From: Ewingella americana
GTDB taxonomy: Bacteria > Pseudomonadota > Gammaproteobacteria > Enterobacterales > Enterobacteriaceae
Length of the DNA: 64,000 nucleotides
Assembly (NCBI RefSeq): GCF_006438725.1
Contig: NZ_RCZD01000001.1
Coordinates: forward strand, 62,001-126,000
Direction: 5' to 3'
Of this stretch, positions 9,425 to 19,067 are shown piece after piece. The position numbers and the translations under genes were made by a program. How positions within the stretch are numbered: position 1 is the stretch's first letter; every line of letters starts with the position of its first letter. The notes beneath the pieces were generated by a model, which did no database searches, was not told where the DNA came from, and saw only the letters and a program-made list of their open reading frames with translations.

Positions 9425-10177
9425 TCAGTGTGCGAGAAACTTCTCGAGAAACTGCTTTGTACGCGCCTGCTGTGGATTCGAAAAGAGTTCTTTTGCTGCC
9501 CCCTGCTCCACAATCCGTCCCTGATCCATAAAGATCGCCCGATCGGCGACGTCGCGGGCGAAGCTCATTTCGTGGGTGACGATGACCATAGTGCGGTGCT
9601 CGAGCGCCAGGGCGCGGATGGTGTTAAGCACTTCACCGACCAGCTCTGGATCGAGCGCGGAGGTGGGTTCGTCGAACAAAATCACTTCCGGGTTCATCGC
9701 CAGTGCACGGGCAATGGCGACACGCTGCTGCTGTCCGCCGGACAAACGCCGTGGGTAGGCGTCTTCTTTACCGCTCAGACCGACCTTCTCCAGCAACTCG
9801 CGGGCGTAGGCAATGGCTTTGGCGCGCGGTTCACCTTTTACAATCACCGGCCCTTCGATGATGTTTTCCATCACGGAGCGGTGCGGGAACAGGTTGAAGT
9901 TCTGGAATACAAAACCCACCTGCTGGCGCAACTTACGGACGTTCTCTTTCTGTTTGCTGATCGGACGACTGCCGTCGATCTGAATCTTACCGACGGTGAT
10001 GGTGCCGGAATCCGGCTCTTCCAAAAGATTAATGCTGCGCAGCAAGGTGGTTTTACCGGAACCGCTCGGGCCGATAATCGCGACAACTTCACCGGCATTG
10101 ACCTGTAAATCGATACCGTGCAGCACCGTCTGACCGTTGAAGGCTTTGGTCAGTTGTTTAACGTCAATGGTACTCAT
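9425..10177 (-). CDS. tcyN: TcyN (YecC), ATPase of the L-cystine / diaminopimelate ABC importer
   Basis: This 250-residue ABC ATPase has Walker A GPSGSGKTT (about residues 36-44), Q-loop GFVFQNFNLFPH, signature LSGGQQQRVAIARAL, Walker B VILFDEPTSALDPE and the switch His in VTHEMSF. The sequence is very close to E. coli YecC. It powers uptake of cystine delivered by TcyJ through TcyL. It overlaps the tcyL end by four bases, so translation is probably coupled. It is the last gene of the unit and runs up to the putA repeat region. Confidence 0.94.
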   Translation of the reverse strand: MSTIDVKQLTKAFNGQTVLHGIDLQVNAGEVVAIIGPSGSGKTTLLRSINLLEEPDSGTITVGKIQIDGSRPISKQKENVRKLRQQVGFVFQNFNLFPHRSVMENIIEGPVIVKGEPRAKAIAYARELLEKVGLSGKEDAYPRRLSGGQQQRVAIARALAMNPEVILFDEPTSALDPELVGEVLNTIRALALEHRTMVIVTHEMSFARDVADRAIFMDQGRIVEQGAAKELFSNPQQARTKQFLEKFLAH

Positions 10178-10842
10178 GAAGGCTCCTGATCCTGACGGTT
10201 AACCCGGTCTTCCAGACGATTTTGCAGGAAGGATAAAACGGTGGCCAGCACCCAATAAATCAGTGAAGCGGCCAGGTACATAGTGAACACTTCCAGCGTC
10301 CGCGAAGTCACCAGTTGCGCCTGACGGAACAGTTCTGGCACCTGAATAGTGGCGGCAAGTGAAGTGTCTTTCACCAGGCCAATAAAACTGTTACCTAACG
10401 GCGGCAACGCGGTGCGGGCAGCCTGCGGTAAAATCACGCGGCGCATCGCCTGCCAGCGGCTCATGCCGATACTGGCGGCAGCTTCCCACTGGCCCTTCTC
10501 GATGGACGAAATCGCCGCACGCAGGGTCTCCGAGGTGTAAGCCGCGGTATTGAGCGACAAACCAATCATCGCTGACGGAATAGGATCCAGCTCAATGCCG
10601 AACTGCGGCAGGCCGTAATAGATCATAAATAATTGAGCGATAAGCGGCGTACCGCGAAAAACCGACACGTAAAAGCGCGATAGCCATGACAGCGGCCAGA
10701 ATTTTGACAAGCGCATCAGCGCCAGCATGAACCCGAGCGCAAGCCCGAACACCATCCCGCCCAGACTGAGCTGAAGGGTAAACAGCGTACCTTTTAATAA
10801 AAAGGGTGCTGAATCCAGCACCAGTTGAATACTTTCTTGCAT
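10174..10842 (-). CDS. tcyL: TcyL (YecS), permease of the L-cystine ABC importer
   Basis: This 222-residue polar amino-acid permease of the HisM type has a membrane segment at about 19-42 and further ones after. The cytoplasmic EAA loop that docks the ATPase is EAAASIGMSRWQAMRRVILP (about 142-161). TTTYTSETLRAA-type residues typical of the family are present as NTAAYTSETLRAAI. It lies between tcyJ and tcyN, separated from tcyJ by an ERIC-type repeat. Confidence 0.94.
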   Translation of the reverse strand: MQESIQLVLDSAPFLLKGTLFTLQLSLGGMVFGLALGFMLALMRLSKFWPLSWLSRFYVSVFRGTPLIAQLFMIYYGLPQFGIELDPIPSAMIGLSLNTAAYTSETLRAAISSIEKGQWEAAASIGMSRWQAMRRVILPQAARTALPPLGNSFIGLVKDTSLAATIQVPELFRQAQLVTSRTLEVFTMYLAASLIYWVLATVLSFLQNRLEDRVNRQDQEPS

Positions 10843-10910
10843 CTAAGACCTTTAGGCTTTTTTTAATTCTTCAAAAACACGCTGAATGCTCTCAATAATT
10901 GGGACTGTAT

Positions 10911-11007
10911 CAAGGCAGCAAACTTGTGGATCCCGATGCGCTGACATCAGTCAGTGATTCGGGTGAACACGCGCAGCTAACGCAGAGACAGCCCCAAGTA
11001 TGACGAG
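10911..11007. repeat. ERIC-type repeat (left end truncated) between tcyL and tcyJ
   Basis: The core GTGGATCCCGATGCGCTGAC, the central palindrome GCTGACATCAGTCAGTG and the distal AAGTATGACGAG follow the Enterobacterial Repetitive Intergenic Consensus (GTGAATCCC...CTTACATAAGTAAGTGA...GAAGTATGACGGG). The usual left end (TATACCC...) is missing. The element ends two bases before the tcyJ stop codon and is transcribed within the tcy unit. Confidence 0.75.
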
Positions 11008-11009
11008 CC

Positions 11010-11813
11010 TTATTTGGTGACGTCAGCGCCAAACCATTTATCGGAAATTTTCGCCAGTGAGCCGTCTTTTTGCATATCGGCAATCGCCTTATCAATAGCA
11101 GCCAGCAGTTCCGGGTTATTTTTACGCAGCGCGACACCAGACTCCTGACGGGCAAACGGTTTGCCTGCTACGGCCAGGGTATCACCGGTTTTCTTCACCA
11201 GATCCAGAGCAGCCAGACGGTCAACCAAAATGGCGTCAATACGGCCTACACGCAGGTCCTGATATTTAGTTGGGTCATCATCATAAGTACGGATATCCAC
11301 GCCCGGTTCGTTGGCACGCAGCCACTGTTCGTAGTTGCTCCCCAGACCCACGCCGACTTTTTTGCCTTTCAGCGCCTCTGGCGTGGCAAAATTAGCCTCG
11401 TTGCCTTTCTTGGTCAGCACCTGAATACCGGACACGGTATACGGGGTAGAGAAATCATATTTTTTCTGACGCTCAGCAGAAATGGTCACCTGATTGATCG
11501 CCACGTCGATACGTTTGGACTCCAGTGATGCCAGCATGCCGTCCCATTTGGTCGGTTGCAGCTTGGCTTTCACGCCCATGTGCTGCGCCAGTGATTCGGC
11601 AAATTCCACTTCAAAACCAGTCAGCTTGCCATCGGTCCCCTGGAAACTGAACGGAGGATAAGTGCCTTCCAGACCGACGATCAGCGTGCCGCGCTCTTTC
11701 ACTTTTGCCAGCAGACCTTCATCAGCCGCAAAGCTGTTGGTGACCATACCGCTGGTCAGCGTTACGGCAACGGCACCCAGGAGTAAACGACGACGTAATG
11801 TAGAAAAACCCAT
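11010..11813 (-). CDS. tcyJ: TcyJ (FliY), periplasmic L-cystine-binding protein
   Basis: This 267-residue bacterial extracellular solute-binding protein (family 3) has a signal peptide MGFSTLRRRLLLGAVAVTL with a cleavage site near SFAAD (about residue 31). The family signature GTYPPFSFQGTDGKLTGFEVE is present. It captures cystine for TcyL-TcyN. The frame is open 36 bases further upstream, but 11813 follows GAGGTG and starts the signal peptide. The older name fliY reflects its place beside fliZ-fliA, not a role in the flagellum. Here it lies downstream of dcyD, whereas in E. coli it precedes dcyD. Confidence 0.94.
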   Translation of the reverse strand: MGFSTLRRRLLLGAVAVTLTSGMVTNSFAADEGLLAKVKERGTLIVGLEGTYPPFSFQGTDGKLTGFEVEFAESLAQHMGVKAKLQPTKWDGMLASLESKRIDVAINQVTISAERQKKYDFSTPYTVSGIQVLTKKGNEANFATPEALKGKKVGVGLGSNYEQWLRANEPGVDIRTYDDDPTKYQDLRVGRIDAILVDRLAALDLVKKTGDTLAVAGKPFARQESGVALRKNNPELLAAIDKAIADMQKDGSLAKISDKWFGADVTK

Positions 11814-12063
11814 ATTCACCTCATTCGATTCGATTTTAGTTATCAGCAACCGGGCGGTTAACCCCCGTTTACGGGCGGAAACGCCTCATTATTATCATCT
11901 TTTCATCACCCGCCGCACGTTAGCACCGCTCAGAAAGATTATCAGGAATATAATCCTCTAATCTTAGTGCATAAAAGCATAAGTGCGGCACAGACAGAAT
12001 AAGCGGGCCGTTAGGTCCCACCTATCACTGCAATTACCGTGTTTTGTCACCCTAAAATGGGGC

Positions 12064-13074
12064 TTAAATGTGGGGATGATAGGCAAACAACGCAGGCGCG
12101 CCGCCGGTGTGAATAAACAGAATCGGCCCATCGCCGGGGAAACGACCGCGCTCCAGCCCGTCAAGCAGACCGGCCATGGCTTTGCCGGTGTACACCGGGT
12201 CAAGCAACATCGCTTCCTGCTGAGCCAGTAATTTGATGGCCGCCAGCCCTGCTTCACTGGGTTCGCCATAGCGCGGGCCAAAGTATTCATCCCACAGGTG
12301 AATTGGCGGTAACGCCTCGTCGAACTGCAATCTTTTCGCGACGTCGCGGGCAATGGCCTCGACTTTTGGTCGCTGTTGATCGGCAGTACGTGACACCGTC
12401 ACGCCAATCAATTGCGTGGCAGGCATCAGATGATGCAGCGCAACAGCCAGACCCGCATGGGTTCCGGCACTGCCGGACGCCACGACAATGGCGCTGAAAT
12501 CCACAAAACTGGAGGCGCTCTGTTCGGCAATTTCCAGTGCACATTGCACATAACCCAGCGCACCCAGCGCGTTCGAACCGCCAACCGGAACGATGTAGGG
12601 CCGGAACCCCTGCGCTTCCAATTTCTCTGCTTCGTCGGTCAGCTGGGTCATCGGGTCGTGCAGCGCATCGCACATCACCACCTCGACATCGAACAGATCG
12701 AGCAATAACCGGTTGCCGTTAGTCAGGTAGTTCGCCTGCGTGGTACCAATCGGGTTCTCCAGCAGCGCGACGCACTTCATCCCCAACTTAGCGGCAACGG
12801 CGGCGGTCTGGCGCACATGGTTGGACTGGATAGCGCCAGCGGTGATCAGCGTATCGGCCCCTTCCTCCAGCGCTGCCGCAGCCAGAAACTCGAGTTTTCT
12901 CAGTTTGTTACCGCCCATTGCCAGCGGCGTGACGTCGTCACGTTTTATGTAGATTGAACGACCTACATAATCTGAAAGACGGTTGAGTCTCTCCAGCGGC
13001 GTCACACTGCCCAGCAGGTCAACGCGCGAAAAGGCCTCCAGCCGATGTTTAACCAATGAAATTTTAGCAGGCAC
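12064..13074 (-). CDS. dcyD: DcyD, D-cysteine desulfhydrase
   Basis: This 336-residue PLP-dependent enzyme belongs to the ACC-deaminase/D-cysteine desulfhydrase family. It converts D-cysteine to pyruvate, sulfide and ammonia. The PLP lysine is Lys57 in GGNKLRK, and the family's [19 protein letters not shown] and [13 protein letters not shown] (phosphate-binding loop) are readable. The start is GTG, preceded by AGGGGA. A strong terminator separates it from fliZ, so it should have its own promoter in 13075-13200. Next to cystine import it allows use of D-cysteine and removes a toxic amino acid. Confidence 0.92.
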   Translation of the reverse strand: MPAKISLVKHRLEAFSRVDLLGSVTPLERLNRLSDYVGRSIYIKRDDVTPLAMGGNKLRKLEFLAAAALEEGADTLITAGAIQSNHVRQTAAVAAKLGMKCVALLENPIGTTQANYLTNGNRLLLDLFDVEVVMCDALHDPMTQLTDEAEKLEAQGFRPYIVPVGGSNALGALGYVQCALEIAEQSASSFVDFSAIVVASGSAGTHAGLAVALHHLMPATQLIGVTVSRTADQQRPKVEAIARDVAKRLQFDEALPPIHLWDEYFGPRYGEPSEAGLAAIKLLAQQEAMLLDPVYTGKAMAGLLDGLERGRFPGDGPILFIHTGGAPALFAYHPHI

Positions 13075-13204
13075 AGTGTTCCCCTGAAGCGCTTGGTGTT
13101 ACGCGCTATCGCTATGATGTGAGTGAGGTCTATAAAGATAAGATGTATGGATTGTTATCAATGAAATATATAAAGAATTTATACATTCTGGCCACGGATG
13201 CAAC

Positions 13205-13235
13205 ACAAAAAAACAGGCCCCCGAAGGGGCCTGTT
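13205..13235 (-). terminator. Terminator of the fliA-fliZ transcript
   Basis: A perfect 10-bp stem (13212-13221 with 13226-13235) is closed by UUCG on the minus strand and followed there by seven T. It lies 27 bases after the fliZ stop. Confidence 0.9.
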
Positions 13236-13261
13236 GATAGCAGAGCCTATTTCAAAAACAG

Positions 13262-13768
13262 TTAAGCTGATCTTTGCCAAGCCAGATACTGATCATACTT
13301 ACGCAGCGCTATCCGGTAGTTATCATGTGCTGCCACCGGCAAGTCACTGATAATTCTCTGATGAATGCTGTCCCCCTTAATCCGATCCAGGGGATAATTA
13401 TGGGCCACCAAAATTTCATCCAACCGGCGTAAGCGCACAACATATTCGCGTACCGTGCTGTGATTCATTTCGGTTTGTTCAAACAGATACTGTTTGAACG
13501 CCATAATGTCAAAGTAAGCCGAATGGCTATTACAGCTGATCTCACTGCAAAAACGACACAGCGCGGTCAATTCCTGCGAAAGATTGCGCCACACGTCATC
13601 ATCAATAGGTTGATCCATCTTGGCGATGGCTTCTTTATTGATGACCTGACCGCGAAACACCAGCGCCATCCGATCGAGTTCTTTACCACATTGTGAGCAG
13701 TGAGTCTGACCATGTTTAAAATCTTTTAAATAACGGCTGAGGGGCCGTGTTTTCATTCCCGCTGGCAT
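13262..13768 (-). CDS. fliZ: FliZ, flagellar regulator and RpoS-promoter antagonist
   Basis: This 168-residue protein carries the conserved core RPLSRYLKDFKHGQTHC, paired cysteines (CSQCGK and CRFCSEISC) and EQTEMNHSTVREYVVRLRRL with a predicted core-binding-like helix set. FliZ promotes flagellar gene expression through FlhDC and binds sigma-S-type promoter sequences, delaying the change to curli-based attachment. The open frame starts at 13807, but 13768 (MPAG) lies after AGGA and close to the E. coli start; 13756 is also possible. An ERIC repeat sits between it and fliA in the shared transcript. Confidence 0.92.
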   Translation of the reverse strand: MPAGMKTRPLSRYLKDFKHGQTHCSQCGKELDRMALVFRGQVINKEAIAKMDQPIDDDVWRNLSQELTALCRFCSEISCNSHSAYFDIMAFKQYLFEQTEMNHSTVREYVVRLRRLDEILVAHNYPLDRIKGDSIHQRIISDLPVAAHDNYRIALRKYDQYLAWQRSA

Positions 13769-13798
13769 AAATTTATTCCTGGTGAGGAGGATAAAATA

Positions 13799-13917
13799 TA
13801 TACCCAAAATATTTCGAGCTGCAGGCAGGCGGCAAACAGAGAAGTCCCCAGCAACATAGCTGTACCATGTTGCCGGAGGGAGTGAGAGCCCCTGTAACTT
13901 AAAATATGACGAGTATT
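13799..13917. repeat. ERIC-type repeat between fliA and fliZ
   Basis: This is a full-length 119-bp copy. It begins TATACCCAAAATATTTCGAG and ends AAAATATGACGAGTATT, and these ends are imperfect inverted repeats. The central ERIC palindrome is replaced by GCAACATAGCTGTACCATGTTGC. It separates fliA (stop at 13940) from the fliZ ribosome site, so it is transcribed as a folded RNA inside the fliAZ message. Confidence 0.8.
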
Positions 13918-13939
13918 TAACCGGCCAGGAAAAAGCGGA

Positions 13940-14662
13940 TCAGTGGTCGTTAGCCAAACGTGCGCGCAAGCGCTTAATAGCCTGACTGTGTAACTGGCTT
14001 ACGCGGGATTCCCCGACGTCCAGTACTGCCCCAATCTCTTTTAAATTCAACTCTTCCTGGTAATAAAGTGTAAGTACCATTTTTTCCCGTTCAGGTAGTG
14101 CATCAATGGCATCCATCACCCGCTGGCGTAAATTACCCTCCAGTAAATGATGTAACGGGTTGGCCTCTTCGTGCCCTTCCATTAACGCTTCTGCTGTATC
14201 GCCGTGTTCTTCGCGCCATTCATCATAAGAGAACAATTGGCTGCTGTTGGTATCCATCAAAATCTGGCGGTATTCCTCGATGGGAATATCTAACGCCTGC
14301 GCCACTTCGCCTTCGCTCGGTGGTCGCCCTAATCGCTGTTCGGCATGGTGCATCGCCTGTGAAACTTCACGCGCATTACGTCGCACGCTGCGGGGCACCC
14401 AGTCGCGGCTACGCAGCTCATCGAGCATCGCACCGCGAATGCGTTGTACGGCGTAAGTCGTAAACGCCGTGCCTTGCATCGCATCAAACCGTTCAACCGC
14501 ATTCAGTAAACCGATTCCCCCCGCTTGCAGCAGATCATCAAGCTCTACGCTGGCGGGAAGCCGTACCTGCAAACGCAGGGCTTCATGGCGCACCAGAGGA
14601 ACATAGCGCTGCCATAAAGAATTTTTATCTATCACGCCGCTGGCTGTATACAGATCGCTCAC
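13940..14662 (-). CDS. fliA: FliA, flagellar sigma factor (sigma-28)
   Basis: This 240-residue sigma-70-family factor has region 2 (DDLLQAGGIGLLNAVERFD, AFTTYAVQRIRGAMLDELRS), region 3 (VRRNAREVSQAMHHAEQRLGR) and region 4 helix-turn-helix (LNLKEIGAVLDVGESRVSQL). It directs RNA polymerase to late flagellar promoters; two such promoters are visible for fliC and fliD. Its activity is normally held by FlgM, which is not in this window. It is transcribed with fliZ. Confidence 0.96.
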   Translation of the reverse strand: MSDLYTASGVIDKNSLWQRYVPLVRHEALRLQVRLPASVELDDLLQAGGIGLLNAVERFDAMQGTAFTTYAVQRIRGAMLDELRSRDWVPRSVRRNAREVSQAMHHAEQRLGRPPSEGEVAQALDIPIEEYRQILMDTNSSQLFSYDEWREEHGDTAEALMEGHEEANPLHHLLEGNLRQRVMDAIDALPEREKMVLTLYYQEELNLKEIGAVLDVGESRVSQLHSQAIKRLRARLANDH

Positions 14663-14867
14663 TATCGTAACCTGGCAATTGGAGGGTCTGTACTATTATG
14701 CTTTCGCAATCACTTTCCAATCGCCTGAATAAGGACTTAAAAACGCGGCTATTTGGATTATGTCGCCGTTTTGGACAAATAACGAACAGTAACTATATCA
14801 GCGTTTTTGTCGGCCGTGTCACACTAAAAAGTAAGCATTGGTTAAAAAAGGGGTAAAAAGAGCAACA

Positions 14868-14895
14868 AAAAAAACCCCGCCGAAGCGGGGTTTTT
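14868..14895 (-). terminator. fliC terminator
   Basis: The stem AACCCCGC/GCGGGGTT is closed by UUCG on the minus strand (loop 14881-14884), with at least eight T following on that strand. It lies 27 bases after the fliC stop. Confidence 0.92.
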
Positions 14896-14921
14896 CAATC
14901 AAATACTGCGCGGTAAGGCGA

Positions 14922-16280
14922 TTAGCCCTGCAGCAGAGACAGTACTGACTGAGGAACCTGGTTAGCTTTGGACAATACTGAAGTACCAGCCTGTTGCAGG
15001 ATCTGCGCACGGCTCATGTTAGACACTTCGGTAGAGTAGTCAGCATCCTGAATACGGCTACGTGCTGAAGTCAGGTTGTTGGTGGTGTTGTTCAGGTTGG
15101 TGATGGTAGATTCAAAACGGTTCTGAGAAGCACCCAGAGCTGAACGTTGAGTATCAACAGCTTTCAACGCGGCATCGATGTCTGCCAGTGGTGTAGTACC
15201 AGTAGAAGCACCAGTGCTTGTCACTTTACCGGTCAATACGTCAAAACCTTCAGCAGCAACAGTACGCAGGTTGCCGTTAACTACGGTACCGCCTGCAGCA
15301 GCATTAGCAGCCGCGGTGCCCGCAGTTTTACCCGCAGCAGTCGCCGCATCTTTAGCTGAAGAATAAGTAGCCAGGTTAGCATCAACCTGAATAGCAGCCG
15401 TCAATGCAGTATCGGCTGTGGCTTTATCAGCAGGTACCGAACCCGTTGTTGGGTAACCGGTTTTAACTTTTGCCAATGTTGCAGAAATGTCAACAGTCGC
15501 GCTTAAACCCAGTTTGCTACGTAACGCTGTTTCAGCTGTTTTTTCTGCAGCAGAACCTGCTGCAGTATCCGCATAGTTGGTCAGTTCGGTGGCAGCACCA
15601 GTAACAACGACGCCTGCCGCTGTTGCATCAACCGGTTTAGCCAGCGCAGTGGTGTAGGTTGAGTTGTACGTTGAAGTATAAGCAGTGTTATAGGCAGTGG
15701 TCCCAGTATTAATGTTTCCGCTGGTATTGATGCTGCTGTTTGACGTGCCATCGGTGTTAGCTGCTGCCAGGTTCCAGCCAGCGCTTGCGCCGATACCAAT
15801 ACTGATTTGTTCACCGTCTTTAGAACCAATCTGGAAACTGTACGCAGATGAAGCTGCAGTGCGGTTGTCCAGAACTTTGATGCCGTTGAAGTCGGTTTGT
15901 TTGGTTACGCGGTTGATTTCTTCCATACGCTGGTTAACTTCAGACTGGATGGAGTCGATATCTGATGCTGAGTTAGAGCTGTTTTGCGCCTGAACAGTCA
16001 GGTCACGAACACGCTGTAAGTTGTTGTTGATTTCGCCCAGTGCGCCTTCAGCGGTCTGCGACAGTGAGATACCGTCGTTAGCGTTACGTGAAGCAACGGT
16101 CAGGCCATTGATGTTAGACGTGAAACGGTTGGCAATTGCCTGACCCGCTGCATCATCTTTTGCGCTGTTGATACGCAGACCAGAAGACAGACGCTCAATG
16201 GCGGTGCCCAGGGACGCTTGAGATTTGTTCAGGTTGTTCTGAGTCATCAGGGACAAGCTGTTAGTGTTGATTACCGCCAT
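14922..16280 (-). CDS. fliC: FliC, flagellin
   Basis: This 452-residue filament subunit has conserved N-terminal (1-175; [41 protein letters not shown]) and C-terminal (about 375-452; [21 protein letters not shown], ending SVLSLLQG) D0/D1 helices. Between them is a low-complexity surface region rich in Ala, Thr and Ser with short internal repeats such as [18 protein letters not shown]. It is the exported, antigenically variable subunit; no signal peptide is expected. A sigma-28 promoter lies upstream, and it diverges from fliD. Confidence 0.96.
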   Translation of the reverse strand: MAVINTNSLSLMTQNNLNKSQASLGTAIERLSSGLRINSAKDDAAGQAIANRFTSNINGLTVASRNANDGISLSQTAEGALGEINNNLQRVRDLTVQAQNSSNSASDIDSIQSEVNQRMEEINRVTKQTDFNGIKVLDNRTAASSAYSFQIGSKDGEQISIGIGASAGWNLAAANTDGTSNSSINTSGNINTGTTAYNTAYTSTYNSTYTTALAKPVDATAAGVVVTGAATELTNYADTAAGSAAEKTAETALRSKLGLSATVDISATLAKVKTGYPTTGSVPADKATADTALTAAIQVDANLATYSSAKDAATAAGKTAGTAAANAAAGGTVVNGNLRTVAAEGFDVLTGKVTSTGASTGTTPLADIDAALKAVDTQRSALGASQNRFESTITNLNNTTNNLTSARSRIQDADYSTEVSNMSRAQILQQAGTSVLSKANQVPQSVLSLLQG

Positions 16281-16351
16281 AGTATGATTTCCTTAAATTC
16301 TGTTATTTAGGTTTAGGCTTTCGGCCTACGGCTTTATCACCGTCCAAACTT

Positions 16352-16378
16352 GTATCGGCGCTACCACCAGAACCTTTA
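16352..16378 (-). promoter_or_regulatory. Sigma-28 (FliA) promoter of fliC
   Basis: On the minus strand this is TAAAGGTT - 11 bases - GCCGATAC, against the consensus TAAAGTTT-N11-GCCGATAA. It gives a leader of about 65 bases before the fliC start. Confidence 0.9.
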
Positions 16379-16593
16379 GTCAGAATTTAAAAAAAAACGA
16401 AAATAATCACTCCGCCCGATGTTCTTCTCTATATCCCATTGTCGTCAAAATGCCGGCTGATGGCCGGTACATCAACGTAATCTATGTTCCTGCCACATTA
16501 AAAATGTCGATATAGAGGGAGGCTAATAATAATGCGGCAAATTACCCCTAATAAGCACGGCTATTCTTGCCATAAAAATTTAGAAGACCGGTA

Positions 16594-16620
16594 TAAACTT
16601 CGCGTCATCCTTGCCGATAA
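16594..16620 (+). promoter_or_regulatory. Sigma-28 (FliA) promoter of fliDST
   Basis: TAAACTTC (16594-16601), 11 bases, then GCCGATAA (16613-16620), a perfect -10 element. It lies 36 bases before the fliD start. The rest of the 375-bp fliC-fliD gap shows no gene. Confidence 0.93.
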
Positions 16621-16655
16621 CACTGGTAACACCCTTCTCTCTAAGGAATAAAAAA

Positions 16656-18077
16656 ATGGCTAGTGTAAGCTCACTCGGCGCCGGTACCACCCTTGATCTC
16701 AGCAGCTTAATGGATTCACTGACAACGGCAGAAAACGCGCGCATGACGCCGCTGACTACTCAGCAGACATCCTATAAAGCTAAGCTGACATCATTCAGTA
16801 TTTTACAGACGGCTCTGGATAAACTGAAGACGACGACTGTCGCGTTACAATCTGCCGATACCATTTCAGGCACCTCAGTCACCAGCACCAATACCTCATT
16901 TACGGCCACCCTGACAGCGGGCACCTCCGCACCGGCTGGCTCGTTTAAAATCAATGTTACACAGTTGGCGCAGGCACAGTCTCTGCTCTCTGGCACCGTT
17001 GCCAGCGCAACGGCTAACGTGGGAACAACCGGTGCCACTGGCCGGACCCTGACCATTGCTCAGGCGGGTAAAGACCCGATCAGCGTCACACTGACTGATG
17101 ACCAAACCACGTTGAATGGCGTGCGCGATGCTATCAATGCCAAACAGGGCGGCGTGACCGCCAGCGTCATTAAAGCCAATGATAACAGCTACCACCTGGC
17201 GTTAACGTCCAATGATTCCGGTACCGCAAACGCCATGACCGTCAGTGTGACCGGTGACGATACCCTGAACAAACTGATTGGTTATGACCCGACTGCCACC
17301 ACGAATGGCATGAGCGTGTCGACAATAGCCCAGGATGCCAAATTCAGTGTCAACGGTTTAGAACTCACCCGCAGTACTAATACAGTGACCGATGCGCTGA
17401 GTGGTGTGACACTAAATCTAAATTCACAGACCAGTACAACCAGCGGCCCTGAAACACTGAGTGTGACCAAAGACACCACCGCGATGACCAAGGCGATTCA
17501 GAATTATGTTGATGCCTATAACTCATTGCAGACCACCATCGCCAGCCAGACGGCTTATACCGCAGTGACTAAGGGCACGACGCAGGATGCCAGCAATGGT
17601 GCACTGTTCGGTGACGGTACTGTCCGTACTATTTCAACCCAGTTGCGTGGGCAGTTAGGTTCTTCTCAACCGAATGCTGACTACTCAACGCTGGCGAGCA
17701 TGGGTATCACTCAGGATATTAACGGTAAATTGCAGGTAGACAACGTCAAATTAGGTGCTGCGTTGACCAACAAACCGGCCAGCGTCACCCAGTTCTTTAA
17801 AGGTGATGGTGTGACGACCGGTTTTGCCACGCAATCGACAACTATGCTGACCAAAATGCTCGACTCCAGTAACGGCACGATTCAGTCCGCAGAAGACGGT
17901 ATCAATAAGTCGTTAAAAACACTGGCTGACCAGATGACCTCCACGACCACCAGCATTAATACCAACCTGGCCAACTACAAGACGCAATTTACGAATCTAT
18001 CCGTGCTGGTCAACAAGCTGACCAACACAGGTAACTATTTGACCCAGCAGTTTGCATCAACCAGTTCGACGTCATAA
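16656..18077 (+). CDS. fliD: FliD, filament cap protein
   Basis: This 473-residue hook-associated protein 2 forms the cap that guides flagellin assembly at the filament tip. It has the N-terminal FliD domain (MASVSSLGAGTTLDLSSLMD), a variable middle, and a C-terminal coiled-coil region (KSLKTLADQMTSTTTSINTNL...LVNKLTNTGNYLTQQF). The open frame reaches back to a TTG at 16611 inside the promoter; the true ATG at 16656 follows AAGGA. First gene of fliDST. Confidence 0.95.
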   Translation: MASVSSLGAGTTLDLSSLMDSLTTAENARMTPLTTQQTSYKAKLTSFSILQTALDKLKTTTVALQSADTISGTSVTSTNTSFTATLTAGTSAPAGSFKINVTQLAQAQSLLSGTVASATANVGTTGATGRTLTIAQAGKDPISVTLTDDQTTLNGVRDAINAKQGGVTASVIKANDNSYHLALTSNDSGTANAMTVSVTGDDTLNKLIGYDPTATTNGMSVSTIAQDAKFSVNGLELTRSTNTVTDALSGVTLNLNSQTSTTSGPETLSVTKDTTAMTKAIQNYVDAYNSLQTTIASQTAYTAVTKGTTQDASNGALFGDGTVRTISTQLRGQLGSSQPNADYSTLASMGITQDINGKLQVDNVKLGAALTNKPASVTQFFKGDGVTTGFATQSTTMLTKMLDSSNGTIQSAEDGINKSLKTLADQMTSTTTSINTNLANYKTQFTNLSVLVNKLTNTGNYLTQQFASTSSTS

Positions 18078-18086
18078 GGACTGAAT

Positions 18087-18524
18087 ATGTACAATAATTC
18101 TGGCGTTCAGGCCTACGCAAAAATCGGTCTTGAAAGTGCGGTGATGAGTGCCTCTCCGCATCAGTTAGTCGTAATGTTATTTGACGGGGCGCGCAGCGCC
18201 CTTATCCGCGCAGGTATTTTTATCCAGCAGGGCGATATTCCCGGCAAGGGTAATGCGCTGTCTAAAGCCATCAATATTATTGATAACGGTTTAATCGCGG
18301 GTCTGAGCCGTGAAAAAGGGGACCCGGCCTTAGTCGATAACCTCGAAGCGCTCTATTCCTACATGGTTCGCCGTTTATTACATGCCAATTTACATAACGA
18401 CCAGCAAGCTATTACAGAAGTCATGGCGTTACTGGAAAATATAGCCGATGCCTGGCGGCAGATCGGCCCTAACTATCACCCTTTGCAGGACCAAAATAAT
18501 GGATCGACATCAGTACCTGGTTAA
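18087..18524 (+). CDS. fliS: FliS, flagellin export chaperone
   Basis: This 145-residue helical protein binds the disordered C-terminus of unfolded FliC and delivers it to the export gate. The conserved N-terminus AYAKIGLESAVMSASPHQLVVMLFDGA and the YMVRRLLHANLHND helix are present. It starts 9 bases after fliD. Its C-terminal 26 bases overlap fliT. Confidence 0.95.
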   Translation: MYNNSGVQAYAKIGLESAVMSASPHQLVVMLFDGARSALIRAGIFIQQGDIPGKGNALSKAINIIDNGLIAGLSREKGDPALVDNLEALYSYMVRRLLHANLHNDQQAITEVMALLENIADAWRQIGPNYHPLQDQNNGSTSVPG

Positions 18525-18861
18525 TGAGTATCGGCTGATCCTGACGCTAAGCGAACACATGCTGGTGCTTGCGAAAGAAGAGAAATGGGATGAGTTGGTA
18601 GAACTTGAAGTCAGCTATCTCAAAGCAGTAGAAGCAACCACCACACTGCCGCTGACTGAAGAGATATCTCCCATTGTTCAGAATTTGATCCGCCAGAGTT
18701 TGCGACAGATACTGGATAACGAGACTCAAATTAAAACTCTTTTGCAAGCACGGATGAATAAACTGGCCGAACTTATCGGCCAATCCGTAAAACAGCAGGA
18801 GGTCAACACGACCTATGGGCGTTTTACCGACAGAGCAATTGCCATTCGCGACCAGCAATAA
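18499..18861 (+). CDS. fliT: FliT, chaperone of FliD and FlhDC regulator
   Basis: This 120-residue small helical chaperone binds the FliD C-terminus. When free it binds FlhDC and limits class 2 transcription. The start at 18499 (MDRHQYLVNEYR) follows AGGA and overlaps the end of fliS, suggesting coupled translation. The longer frame from 18448 would add residues unlike the family. The sequence is moderately conserved (LSEHMLVLAKEEKWDELVELE). Confidence 0.9.
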   Translation: MDRHQYLVNEYRLILTLSEHMLVLAKEEKWDELVELEVSYLKAVEATTTLPLTEEISPIVQNLIRQSLRQILDNETQIKTLLQARMNKLAELIGQSVKQQEVNTTYGRFTDRAIAIRDQQ

Positions 18862-19067
18862 ATACGTTAAGACCTTTATTATCCTTTTTTTATTTCTTGT
18901 GTATATTAAAGACTTCAGAGACAGAGAATAAGTCACCCTGCACGGTTTCTTTTCTCTGTCGCCCTCTCTAATATCGTTTTCACCGACGGAAAACCGGCAT
19001 TAATCCAGGGTCTCTTCACCGTTGGATCATACCGGTAATATGATGTGCTGCTTCGGGCAAAATCACG

